A DNA stretch of 64,000 nucleotides, from positions 35,521 through 99,520 of the forward strand of contig UQAZ01000008.1 in assembly GCA_900539165.1 (NCBI GenBank), in the 5' to 3' direction. Under the pieces are notes generated by a model, which saw nothing but the letters and a program-made list of their open reading frames with translations, was not told where the DNA came from and ran no database searches. The stretch comes from an uncultured Oscillospiraceae bacterium (GTDB lineage Bacteria > Bacillota > Clostridia > Oscillospirales > Acutalibacteraceae). Shown one piece after another: positions 42,375-50,208 of the stretch; positions within the stretch are counted from its first letter, which is position 1, and every line of letters begins with the position of its first letter. Both the position numbers and the translations under genes were made by a program.

Positions 42375-43050
42375 ACAACTGAATATATCACGCACTCAGG
42401 CAAAAGCTATGATTAAAGCCGGAGAAGTGACGGTGAACGGCAAAGCCGTAAGGTCGAGCGATTTCAAATGCTCTGACAGCGACATCATCAGCGTAAACGG
42501 CAGAGATATTGACTACAAGGAATTTGTTTACATTATGATGAACAAGCCAAAGGGTGTTATATCCGCAAGCGAGGGAAAAAGCGAAAAAACCGTCATAGAC
42601 ATTTTGCCCGACGAAATGAAAAGGCGTGGACTTTTCCCTGCCGGCAGGCTGGATAAGGACACAACGGGTTTTATGCTGATTACCGACGACGGAGAGTTTG
42701 CCCACAGCATACTCTCCCCGTCACGACATATCGACAAGACATACATTGCCACTCTGGACAAGCCGTTCGACAGCGAGGTGACGGACGATTTCAAGTCGGG
42801 TATGGCACTCGGTGACGAGCGTTTGCTAAAGGCGGAGCTTGAAGCGTTAAACGACGAACGCACACTTGCAAAGGTTGTGCTTAGACAGGGTCTTTACCAC
42901 CAAGTGAAGCGAATGTTCAAAAAGCACGGCATAACGGTAACCGAATTAAAGCGTATAAAAATGGGCGAGCTTGCTCTTGACGAAACGCTGAGCGAGGGCG
43001 AAAGTCGCTATATCACGGCAGACGAGCTGAAATTAATTACTTCAAAATAG
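42346..43050 (+). CDS. RsuA-family rRNA pseudouridine synthase
   Basis: S4 RNA-binding domain (about 1-60, RLDKITAKQLNISRTQAKAMIKAGEVTVNG) and RsuA/RluB catalytic domain with GRLDKDTTG (catalytic Asp about 105) and the HQVKRMF signature. 234 residues, most similar in layout to the 16S position-516 enzyme RsuA, though RluB or RluF subtypes cannot be excluded. Overlaps the DUF4830 gene, so it is translated from an internal site. Confidence 0.93.
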   Translation: MTRLDKITAKQLNISRTQAKAMIKAGEVTVNGKAVRSSDFKCSDSDIISVNGRDIDYKEFVYIMMNKPKGVISASEGKSEKTVIDILPDEMKRRGLFPAGRLDKDTTGFMLITDDGEFAHSILSPSRHIDKTYIATLDKPFDSEVTDDFKSGMALGDERLLKAELEALNDERTLAKVVLRQGLYHQVKRMFKKHGITVTELKRIKMGELALDETLSEGESRYITADELKLITSK

Positions 43051-43142
43051 TATACAATCGTATTTTGTTGCACAATATATAGTATAAAATGCGGTCGGTT
43101 ATGCAATTAGCACAAAAAACTTAAAAAAATATCTCAAAAAGG

Positions 43143-43171
43143 TTGCAAAAACATCAAACCCCTTGTATAAT
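43143..43171 (+). promoter_or_regulatory. Sigma-A promoter of the CdaR/PucR-type regulator
   Basis: TTGCAA (43143-43148), 17-bp spacer, perfect TATAAT (43166-43171). Confidence 0.78.
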
Positions 43172-43197
43172 ATATACAACAGATTTGATGTTTTTTT
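43150..43197 (+). terminator. Hairpin overlapping the promoter (terminator of the upstream operon or operator)
   Basis: AACATCAAA (43150-43158) and TTTGATGTT (43184-43192) are perfect 9-bp complements followed by a T-run to 43197. The loop contains the TATAAT box. It can stop read-through from the wall operon or act as an operator. Confidence 0.55.
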
Positions 43198-43237
43198 GTG
43201 CAGATTTATATTGCACTGACTTGGAGGAGTATAAAAT

Positions 43238-44323
43238 ATGCCTAACAGATTGTTTCAGGGAATAATTAACCAAATGCGTGAGGCGACAGACAGAACAATA
43301 GGAGTTGTAGACGAAAGCGGAACAGTTATTTCGTGCAGTGAGCTTGGATTAATCGGAGAGGTTCGCAAGGGAGTAATCGCTGCTGGCGTTTTTTCAGGCG
43401 CTCATGTAAGCGTTGACACCTGTACCTACAAGGCTTTCGGCGATAGCATTCATCCCGAATATGCCGTGTTCGTTGACGGAACAGACGAAACCAGCCGCAG
43501 ATATGTTTCTATTATCGCTGTTGCTTTAGAGCAGATTAAAAAGAATAACGACGAAAAATTCGACCGTTCAAATTTCATTAAGAATGTAATTCTTGATAAT
43601 ATTTTACCGGGAGATATTTATATCAAATCCCGTGAGCTTCGCTTTAATAACGACGCCACAAGAGTTGTATTCATCATTCGTGTTGAGGAGCATACCGATG
43701 TTTCGGCATACGATGTAATCCAAAACTTCTTCCCCGATAAGACAAAGGATTTCGTCATCAACATTAACGAAACCGACATTGCCTTAATCAAGGAAGTACG
43801 CCCAAATGTTGATTCAAAGGGACTTGAGAAGCTTGCTCAGTCAATCTGCGACACTCTCTCAACAGAATTTTACTGCAAGGTTGTTGTAGGTATCGGCACC
43901 TGCATTACAGGCATTAAGGAACTTGCACGCAGCTTCAAGGAGGCACAGGTTGCTCTTGAGGTAGGCAAGGTATTTGACAACGAGCGTCCTATCATTAATT
44001 ACGACAACCTCGGTATCGCAAGACTTATCTATCAGCTTCCCACAACACTGTGTGAAATGTTCTTAAAAGAGGTATTTAAGAAGGGCAGCATTGATTCGCT
44101 CGACCAAGAAACACTCTTTACCATTCAGAAGTTCTTTGAAAACAACCTGAATGTATCCGAAACCTCAAGAAAGCTTTTCGTTCACCGTAACACGCTCGTT
44201 TACCGTCTCGAAAAGATTAAAAAGCTCACCGGTCTTGATTTGAGAGAATTTGACGACGCTATTGTATTCAAGGTAGCGCTTATGGTTAATAAGTACCTTG
44301 ATACAACCCCTATTAAATACTAA
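43238..44323 (+). CDS. CdaR/PucR-family transcriptional regulator
   Basis: 361 residues. N-terminal sugar-diacid-recognition-like domain (about 1-125, GVVDESGTVISCSE), a degenerate GGDEF-like domain (about 150-265) and a C-terminal PucR helix-turn-helix (about 290-350, FFENNLNVSETSRKLFVHRNTLVYRLEKI). Family members respond to small carbon or nitrogen compounds. GGAGGA lies 12 nt upstream. It is followed 21 nt later by thrH, perhaps the regulated partner. No specific ligand can be assigned. Confidence 0.85.
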   Translation: MPNRLFQGIINQMREATDRTIGVVDESGTVISCSELGLIGEVRKGVIAAGVFSGAHVSVDTCTYKAFGDSIHPEYAVFVDGTDETSRRYVSIIAVALEQIKKNNDEKFDRSNFIKNVILDNILPGDIYIKSRELRFNNDATRVVFIIRVEEHTDVSAYDVIQNFFPDKTKDFVININETDIALIKEVRPNVDSKGLEKLAQSICDTLSTEFYCKVVVGIGTCITGIKELARSFKEAQVALEVGKVFDNERPIINYDNLGIARLIYQLPTTLCEMFLKEVFKKGSIDSLDQETLFTIQKFFENNLNVSETSRKLFVHRNTLVYRLEKIKKLTGLDLREFDDAIVFKVALMVNKYLDTTPIKY

Positions 44324-44344
44324 AATCTCTCGGAGGAAAAATTA

Positions 44345-44944
44345 ATGAATATTGTATGCTTAGATATGGAAGGCGTTCTTGTACCTGAAATCTGGATTGC
44401 CTTTGCAAAAGAAACAGGTATCGAGGAACTGAAGCTCACCACCCGTGACGAGCCGGATTACGATAAGCTGATGAATTACAGAATTAAGATTTTGAAGGAA
44501 CACGGTCTCGGACTCAAGGAAATTCAGGATGTTATTTCAAAAATCGACCTTATGCCGGGTGCAAAAGAATTTTTAGACGAGCTTCGCACAATCACTCAGG
44601 TTATCGTTCTTTCCGATACATTTGAGCAATTTGCGACACCTCTTATGAAAAAGCTCGATTGGCCGACAATTTTCTGCAACACACTTGAGGTAAGCGACAG
44701 CGGTGAAATCACAGGCTTCAAAATGCGTTGTCCTCAGTCAAAGCTTACAACGGTTAAGGCTTTGCAGTCCTGCGGTTTTGAAACTATTGCAAGCGGTGAC
44801 AGCTTCAACGATTTAGGTATGATTCAGGCAAGCAAGGCAGGCTTCCTGTTTAAGTCAACAGAGGCTATCAAGAACGATTATCCGAATATCCCCGCATACG
44901 AGGAATATGACGAGCTTCTTGAGGCAATCAAAAACGCTCTGTAA
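44345..44944 (+). CDS. thrH: Bifunctional phosphoserine phosphatase/homoserine phosphotransferase ThrH
   Basis: HAD-family enzyme, 199 residues. Motif I CLDMEGVLVPEIW (nucleophile Asp), motif II VIVLSDTF, Lys in MRCPQSK, and motif IV GDSFNDLGM. ThrH removes phosphate from phosphoserine and can transfer it to homoserine. GGAGG lies 9 nt upstream. The neighbouring regulator gene is in the same unit; a terminator follows. Confidence 0.92.
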   Translation: MNIVCLDMEGVLVPEIWIAFAKETGIEELKLTTRDEPDYDKLMNYRIKILKEHGLGLKEIQDVISKIDLMPGAKEFLDELRTITQVIVLSDTFEQFATPLMKKLDWPTIFCNTLEVSDSGEITGFKMRCPQSKLTTVKALQSCGFETIASGDSFNDLGMIQASKAGFLFKSTEAIKNDYPNIPAYEEYDELLEAIKNAL

Positions 44945-44983
44945 AAACTTAATTCAAGTAATGTATATAATTTAACACAAACA

Positions 44984-45030
44984 AAAACGCTTCGAGAGCA
45001 GTTAAAACTCTCAAAGCGTTTTTTATTTTT
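44984..45030 (+). terminator. Terminator after thrH
   Basis: AAACGCTT-GAGAG pairs with CTCTC-AAGCGTTT, followed by TTTTATTTTTATT; it faces the GPH carrier gene and may also serve it. Confidence 0.85.
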
Positions 45031-45057
45031 ATTGTGATTGTTTTAAGCTTTATCGCC

Positions 45058-46545
45058 TTACATCTTTGCGATACGCTGTTCTTCCAATTCCTTCTGAGCG
45101 TTTTCCTTAGTCTTTCCTGTATAGTCGTTAAACAGCATAGGAATAATAGTCAAAAGGAAGCCGACAGCAGGTACTATTGTTACAAGAGCAAGAAGCATAC
45201 GCTGTGTGTCATGTGACTGCTCAAAGAAAATCTGTCTGCCTGCCACATCGACAAGGGATTTGTCAACAGCCTTAAAGTCTGTTCTGTCAAGGATTTGACC
45301 GAATACAAAGGTTGCAATAGCTGCATTAACCTTTGAAAGGAAGGTTTGGAACGAGAAGCAAACACCCTCGTGACGCTCGCCCGTTTTCCATTCCATATAA
45401 TCTACTGCGTCTGCGATAAGCGCATATGTAATAACATTATAAATACCGAGGGGCATACCCATAAGGAAGAGGAATACCCACAGAGCATAAATATTTACGC
45501 TTGTTACATCCTTTGAGAATACAACATAGCACAAAGCGTGAACAATAAGTCCGAACGCAGCCGAGTAAATGTAAATCTGCTTTAATGAAAGCTTCTTTCT
45601 CAAAACAGGGAAAATCGCCATAGCAGGCACCATTCCGACACCGATGGCAACGGTGAGAGTGGTTACGATTGTTCCGCGAGGAATCCAAAAATCGTAAGCC
45701 GCAGCAGCATCAACGCCCTCAATGAGCTGTCCTGTCTGAGTGAAAATCTGTGCAAAATCCGTGTGGTTTTGGATAACAAGATAGTTACCGATATAGTCTG
45801 CACACTGATTTGCGGTAACCATAGTCGAGCCGAGAATAGCAGCAAAAATTACGATGATAAGAAGCTTATCCTTGCCAAGCACAACAAAGGTTTCCTTGAA
45901 TGACGGGGTGTGGTCCATCTTAGGAACACGCTCCTTTGAAACGAAGAAAATCAAAATTGAAAGTCCGCATCCGAGGAATGCAAAAATAAGAGCAGAAATA
46001 AAGAAGCCCTTTTGATAGCCCATATTACTCTGATACAAAATCGGAACGATAAGAGCCGGAAGAATACCGCCGAAGGTTGAGCCTAAACGAGCAGTAGAGA
46101 TAAATGATGTTCTCTCGCTCTCAAGCGGTGTGATAACAGAGGAAAGTCCCCAGAACGGAACATCCTGTACGGTAAAGCATACGCCCCACAGAATGTATGT
46201 AACAAGCGCCCAAACGAATGCTTTTGTAGAGCCGTCCTCAAACGGTGCGGTAAAAAGAAGTATGGTGCTTATCGCAATAGGTACGGGAGAGAACAGAAGA
46301 TACGGTCTCATCTTGCCCCATCTTGATTTTGTTCTGTCAACGATCATACCCATAACGGGGTCGTTGAGAGCATCAAAAATTCTACCGATTAAAATAATTG
46401 TTGTACCCTGCTTCAAGGTCAAGCCTGCGCCGTTTTGAAAGAAAACAAGGGTAAACATCGACATAAGGGTATAAATACCCGACCTGCCGAATGCTCCGAC
46501 GGTAAAGCAGATACGCTCTTTAAGTGTAAGATATTTCTTATCCAT
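45058..46545 (-). CDS. GPH-family sugar:cation symporter, candidate fucose-region carrier
   Basis: 495 residues, about 12 membrane helices, of the glycoside-pentoside-hexuronide group in the major facilitator superfamily. The loop motif RIFDALNDPVMGMIVDRTKSRWGKMRPYLL (in two parts: RIFDALNDPVMGMIVDRT and SRWGKMRPYLL) and ERTSFISTARLGSTFGG are diagnostic. It lies beside the AraC regulator and the fucose operon, so it may import L-fucose or a fucoside; typical FucP permease motifs are absent. It has its own near-consensus promoter. Inference from position only. Confidence 0.88.
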   Translation of the reverse strand: MDKKYLTLKERICFTVGAFGRSGIYTLMSMFTLVFFQNGAGLTLKQGTTIILIGRIFDALNDPVMGMIVDRTKSRWGKMRPYLLFSPVPIAISTILLFTAPFEDGSTKAFVWALVTYILWGVCFTVQDVPFWGLSSVITPLESERTSFISTARLGSTFGGILPALIVPILYQSNMGYQKGFFISALIFAFLGCGLSILIFFVSKERVPKMDHTPSFKETFVVLGKDKLLIIVIFAAILGSTMVTANQCADYIGNYLVIQNHTDFAQIFTQTGQLIEGVDAAAAYDFWIPRGTIVTTLTVAIGVGMVPAMAIFPVLRKKLSLKQIYIYSAAFGLIVHALCYVVFSKDVTSVNIYALWVFLFLMGMPLGIYNVITYALIADAVDYMEWKTGERHEGVCFSFQTFLSKVNAAIATFVFGQILDRTDFKAVDKSLVDVAGRQIFFEQSHDTQRMLLALVTIVPAVGFLLTIIPMLFNDYTGKTKENAQKELEEQRIAKM

Positions 46546-46620
46546 AGCGTCACCTTTCTGCAGCCGAGCTTATAATATTCAGCGATGCCCGACTGTTATA
46601 TAAATTTGTCCTGTCTTATT

Positions 46621-46649
46621 AGTATAATAAAATATCCGCCCTGTGTCAA
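46621..46649 (-). promoter_or_regulatory. Promoter of the GPH carrier gene
   Basis: Minus-strand perfect TTGACA, 17-bp spacer and TATACT, about 75 nt before the start codon. Confidence 0.75.
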
Positions 46650-46661
46650 TTAAAGAATTGC

Positions 46662-47498
46662 TTATTTAGCTTTTCTGAATTTGTTAGGACTCGTTCCCTT
46701 GTACCGTGCAAAAGTTTTTGAAAAATAGCTCATATCGTCAAATCCGCAATTCATAGCAATTTCTGTTATCGACTCATCCGTCAGCGTTAGCATTTCACAA
46801 GCAGATTCTATACGATAATAGTTCAAATACTCAATCGGTCGCTTGCCCGTCAATTCCTTAAATACCCTGCAAAAATATTTAGGCGACATTCCTGCCGTTT
46901 TTGCAAGCTCGTCGAGCGAAATGTGGCGGTCGATATTTTTATGAATAAAAGACAAAACATTTTTCAATTTTGAAATCTGCTCGTCACTTTTAGCCACGGC
47001 TTGCCCCGAAAAAGAGGAGGCAAGCTCCCCCAAAAGCTGCCACATAAGTCCGATGGTCACAAGCTCATAGCCTCTACGCTCACACTCCATAGAGTCAAAA
47101 ATCTTGTCGGCTATATCGGCAGTGGCTGTTCCCTTTTTATATACTCCCGTTATGCCCGAGGTGTCGGACAAAAAGTCCGCAATACTCTTTGAACGCACCG
47201 GCATATTATGCAAAAAAGCCTGAAGGTCAAAAACCAAGCACTCATACATACACTCGTCGGGAATGCCTCCATGCACAATTCCCCCGTTAATGACAGCACA
47301 ATCACCTGCCGACATAACGGTTTTTTCGCCGTCAAGCGAAAGCTCAAAACTCCCACGCAAAACAGTAATCAGCTCGTACTCCAAATGCCAATGCAAAGGC
47401 ATTTCATATCTCGGAGCAAGCGAGTCAACATAATAAAGCTCAATCGGAAAATCGAATGTACCTCTTTTTTTGCTTTCATATAAATTACTGTAATTCAT
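46662..47498 (-). CDS. AraC-family regulator, probable regulator of the fucose operon
   Basis: 278 residues: N-terminal cupin sugar-sensing domain (about 20-150, MPLHWHLEYELITVLRGSFEL) and C-terminal double helix-turn-helix (about 178-278) with SLDELAKTAGMSPKYFCRVFKE and ITEIAMNCGFDDMSYFSKTFARY. Divergent from fucA, with an inverted repeat in between. It is expected to sense fucose or a derivative and activate the operon; ligand is inferred from context. Confidence 0.92.
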   Translation of the reverse strand: MNYSNLYESKKRGTFDFPIELYYVDSLAPRYEMPLHWHLEYELITVLRGSFELSLDGEKTVMSAGDCAVINGGIVHGGIPDECMYECLVFDLQAFLHNMPVRSKSIADFLSDTSGITGVYKKGTATADIADKIFDSMECERRGYELVTIGLMWQLLGELASSFSGQAVAKSDEQISKLKNVLSFIHKNIDRHISLDELAKTAGMSPKYFCRVFKELTGKRPIEYLNYYRIESACEMLTLTDESITEIAMNCGFDDMSYFSKTFARYKGTSPNKFRKAK

Positions 47499-47532
47499 AA
47501 AATCTCCAAAAAGTGAATATTGTCATATTATA

Positions 47533-47561
47533 TTGCCCATATCCACCAAGAAAGTTATACT
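47533..47561 (+). promoter_or_regulatory. Candidate promoter of the fucose operon
   Basis: TTGCCC (47533-47538), 17-bp spacer, TATACT (47556-47561); a weak -35 fits activation. It leaves a leader of about 65 nt before fucA. Confidence 0.55.
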
Positions 47562-47579
47562 ATAATTAAATATAATACA

Positions 47580-47608
47580 ATTATAAAATAAAAATAACTG
47601 TCAGTCAA
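47580..47608 (-). promoter_or_regulatory. Promoter of the AraC-family regulator gene
   Basis: Minus-strand TTGACT, 17-bp spacer and perfect TATAAT, diverging from the fucose promoter. Confidence 0.75.
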
Positions 47609-47613
47609 CAGTT
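47596..47613. promoter_or_regulatory. Inverted repeat in the fucose intergenic region
   Basis: AACTGT and ACAGTT separated by 6 bp overlap the -35 of the AraC-gene promoter; plausible operator for autoregulation. Confidence 0.4.
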
Positions 47614-47631
47614 TAATTCAGGAGGTTTAAT

Positions 47632-48345
47632 ATGCAAGATATTAACGAAATCAAAGCCCAAATCTGCGATGTTTGTCATAAAATGTGGCAGCTCGGTTGG
47701 GTTGCGGCTAACGACGGAAATGTAAGCGTAAAGCTTGAGGACGGACGCATTATCGCTACCCCTACCGGAATCAGCAAGTCATTCATCACCCCTGACAAGC
47801 TCATACTTATCGACAGCGAGGGAAATGTACTTGAGGCTAACGAGGGTTACCGCCCGTCAAGTGAAATCAAAATGCACCTCAAATGCTACGAAAAAAGACC
47901 TGATGTATTTGCAGTAATCCACGCACATCCACCGGGAGCAACAGGCTTTGCGGTAGCTCACAAGGCAATGGATATGTATAATATGATTGAAGATGTTGCA
48001 GTAATCGGAAGCGTACCGCTTACACCGTACGGCACTCCTTCAACCGTTGAAGTACCAAACGCTATTGAGCCATACCTTGAAGAGCATGATGTAATGCTTC
48101 TCGAAAACCATGGCGCTCTTGCGGTAGGAAGCGATGTTATCACCGCATTTTACAGAATGGAAAGTCTTGAGCTTTGGGCAAAGATTACAATTAACGCAGT
48201 AATCCTCGGCGGAAGCCACGACATCAGCCACGAAAATATCCAAAAGCTCATCGACCTCAGAGGTTATTACAGAGTAACAGGCAGACATCCGGGCTATAAG
48301 GTATTTAATCCGGAGGACGAGATTCTTCACAAAAAGGAGGACTAA
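47632..48345 (+). CDS. fucA: Class II aldolase, probable L-fuculose-1-phosphate aldolase
   Basis: 237 residues of the class II aldolase/AraD family. The zinc ligands are visible: HAHPP (His pair about 93-95) and ENHGAL (His about 157), with the acid-base Glu in SSEIKMH. Within a fucose operon it should cleave fuculose-1-phosphate to DHAP and L-lactaldehyde. The alternative, rhamnulose-phosphate aldolase, is less likely because the isomerase downstream is FucI. GGAGG site upstream. Confidence 0.85.
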   Translation: MQDINEIKAQICDVCHKMWQLGWVAANDGNVSVKLEDGRIIATPTGISKSFITPDKLILIDSEGNVLEANEGYRPSSEIKMHLKCYEKRPDVFAVIHAHPPGATGFAVAHKAMDMYNMIEDVAVIGSVPLTPYGTPSTVEVPNAIEPYLEEHDVMLLENHGALAVGSDVITAFYRMESLELWAKITINAVILGGSHDISHENIQKLIDLRGYYRVTGRHPGYKVFNPEDEILHKKED

Positions 48346-48348
48346 GCT

Positions 48349-48783
48349 ATGCTAAAGGGCATTCCATCAATCATTTCACCTCAGCTTCTTTGCGAGCTGT
48401 CAAAAATGGGACACGGTGACGAGCTTGTTATCGCAGACGGAAACTTCCCTTGCGAATCAATCGGCAAGAATGCTGTCGTTATCCGTGCAGACGGTCACGG
48501 TGTACCTGAGATTTTAGACGCTGTACTTCAGCTTTTCCCGCTTGACACATACAGCGAAAAGCCTGTCGGATTAATGCAGGTTGTACCGGGCGACACGGTT
48601 GAAACTCCGATTTGGGATACATATAACGAGATTTTGGCAAAGCACGAGCCTGCTCACCACGACATTGAATATATCGAACGCTTTGCATTTTACGAAAGAG
48701 CAAAGGGTGCCAGCGTAATTATCGCAACGGGCGAATCTGCCCTTTATGCAAACATTCTGCTTAAAAAAGGAGTGGTAGCTTGA
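48349..48783 (+). CDS. fucU: L-fucose mutarotase
   Basis: 144 residues of the RbsD/FucU family that equilibrates sugar anomers: MLKGIPSIISPQLLCELSKMGHGDELVIADGNFP, here visible as SPQLLCELSKMGHGDE and ADGNFP, with catalytic His and the C-terminal TGESALYANILLKKG. It lies 3 nt downstream of fucA and overlaps the kinase start (TTGA). Confidence 0.92.
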   Translation: MLKGIPSIISPQLLCELSKMGHGDELVIADGNFPCESIGKNAVVIRADGHGVPEILDAVLQLFPLDTYSEKPVGLMQVVPGDTVETPIWDTYNEILAKHEPAHHDIEYIERFAFYERAKGASVIIATGESALYANILLKKGVVA

Positions 48784-50195
48784 AAACTGTTTTAGCTTTT
48801 GACTTTGGAGCATCGTCGGGCAGAGCTATCAAAGCTGTTTTTGACGGAGAAAAAATTTCCTATGAGGAAATCCACCGCTTCGACAACATTCCCGTTAAGG
48901 AAAACGGTCATATCCATCACAATGTTGATATGATTTTTTCGGAAATTAAGAAAGCCATAGACAAGGCAGGAGAGGTTGACTCCCTTGCGTTTGACACCTG
49001 GGGCGTTGACTATGGACTTCTCGATAAGGACGGAAAGCTAATCAATCTTCCGTACCATTACCGTGACTGCCGCACCGAAAACGCAGTAGAGTCAGTTTCA
49101 AAAGAGCAGGACTTAAACGAGCTTTATCGTCTTACGGGCAATCAGATTATGGGCATTAACACTCTGTTTCAGCTCGTATCGGACGAAAATTTGAGCAAAG
49201 CCGACCGTGTGGTATTTATGCCCGACCTATTCGGCTATCTGCTCACAGGCAAGAGTGTAAGCGAATACACCATCGCCTCCACATCACAAATGCTGTCCCC
49301 TGTCAATAAAAAATGGTGCAGCCAAATCACAGAGAAATTCAAAATTGACGAGAACAAGTTTTCGCCGCTTACAATGCCTGCAACCGTTCTCGGAGAGTAT
49401 AAAGGAATTAAGGTTATCATCGTGGCAGGTCACGACACACAATGTGCCGTTGCCGCAATGCCGAGCGTTGAGAATAATAACGCCTTTCTTTCCTGCGGAA
49501 CTTGGTCGCTCATCGGATGTGAGCTTGACGAGCCTATTCTTACAGACAAGAGCAATGCTCTCGAACTTTCAAACGAGTTGGGTGCAAACGGCAAAATCGA
49601 CTATCTCAAAAACATAAGCGGTCTTTGGCTCATTCAGGAGCTGAAGCGTAACCTTGCAGAGCAGGGACATAAATACAGCTACAACGATTTAGAATGTATG
49701 GCAAGAGAAAGTCAGCCGTTCAAATTCTTTATCGACCCCGACGCACCTGAGCTTTCTCGCCACGACAATCTTATCGACAAGATTAAGTCCTATTGCGAAA
49801 AAACAGGTCAGGCTAAGCCGGAAACCGTCGGCGAAGCTGTCAGAACAATTTACGAAAGCCTTGCATTAAAGTACAGATATGCGCTTGAGCAAATCAGCGA
49901 TTGCACAGGCAAGAAATTTGAAAAGCTTAATCTCCTCGGCGGGGGAACAAAGGACGGCTTCCTTTGTCAAATGGCGTCCGACTGCTTGGGAATACCTGTT
50001 GAAGCAGGACCAATCGAAGCAACCGCCTTGGGCAACATAATTCTTCAGCTCATCGCTCTCGGTGAAATCGCATCGGTTGACGAGGGCAGAAAAATTATTG
50101 CAAAAACCGAAAAGCTTACAACCTATGTGCCTAATCATTCAGCAGAATGGGATAAGGCATATAATGAATTTGTAAAAATTATTGAAAATAAATAA
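48780..50195 (+). CDS. FGGY-family sugar kinase, probable L-fuculokinase (RhaB-like)
   Basis: 471 residues with the FGGY/rhamnulokinase plan: FDFGASSGRAIKA at the N-terminus (phosphate loop), FDTWGVDYGLL, the VIIVAGHDTQCAV region and LLGGGTKDGFLCQMAS near the C-terminus. By subfamily it resembles rhamnulokinase RhaB more than enterobacterial FucK, but the operon predicts fuculose as substrate. The start is TTG at 48780 behind AAAAGGAG, overlapping the fucU stop. Cytoplasmic. Confidence 0.85.
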   Translation: MKTVLAFDFGASSGRAIKAVFDGEKISYEEIHRFDNIPVKENGHIHHNVDMIFSEIKKAIDKAGEVDSLAFDTWGVDYGLLDKDGKLINLPYHYRDCRTENAVESVSKEQDLNELYRLTGNQIMGINTLFQLVSDENLSKADRVVFMPDLFGYLLTGKSVSEYTIASTSQMLSPVNKKWCSQITEKFKIDENKFSPLTMPATVLGEYKGIKVIIVAGHDTQCAVAAMPSVENNNAFLSCGTWSLIGCELDEPILTDKSNALELSNELGANGKIDYLKNISGLWLIQELKRNLAEQGHKYSYNDLECMARESQPFKFFIDPDAPELSRHDNLIDKIKSYCEKTGQAKPETVGEAVRTIYESLALKYRYALEQISDCTGKKFEKLNLLGGGTKDGFLCQMASDCLGIPVEAGPIEATALGNIILQLIALGEIASVDEGRKIIAKTEKLTTYVPNHSAEWDKAYNEFVKIIENK

Positions 50196-50208
50196 GGAGG
50201 ATAAAATT

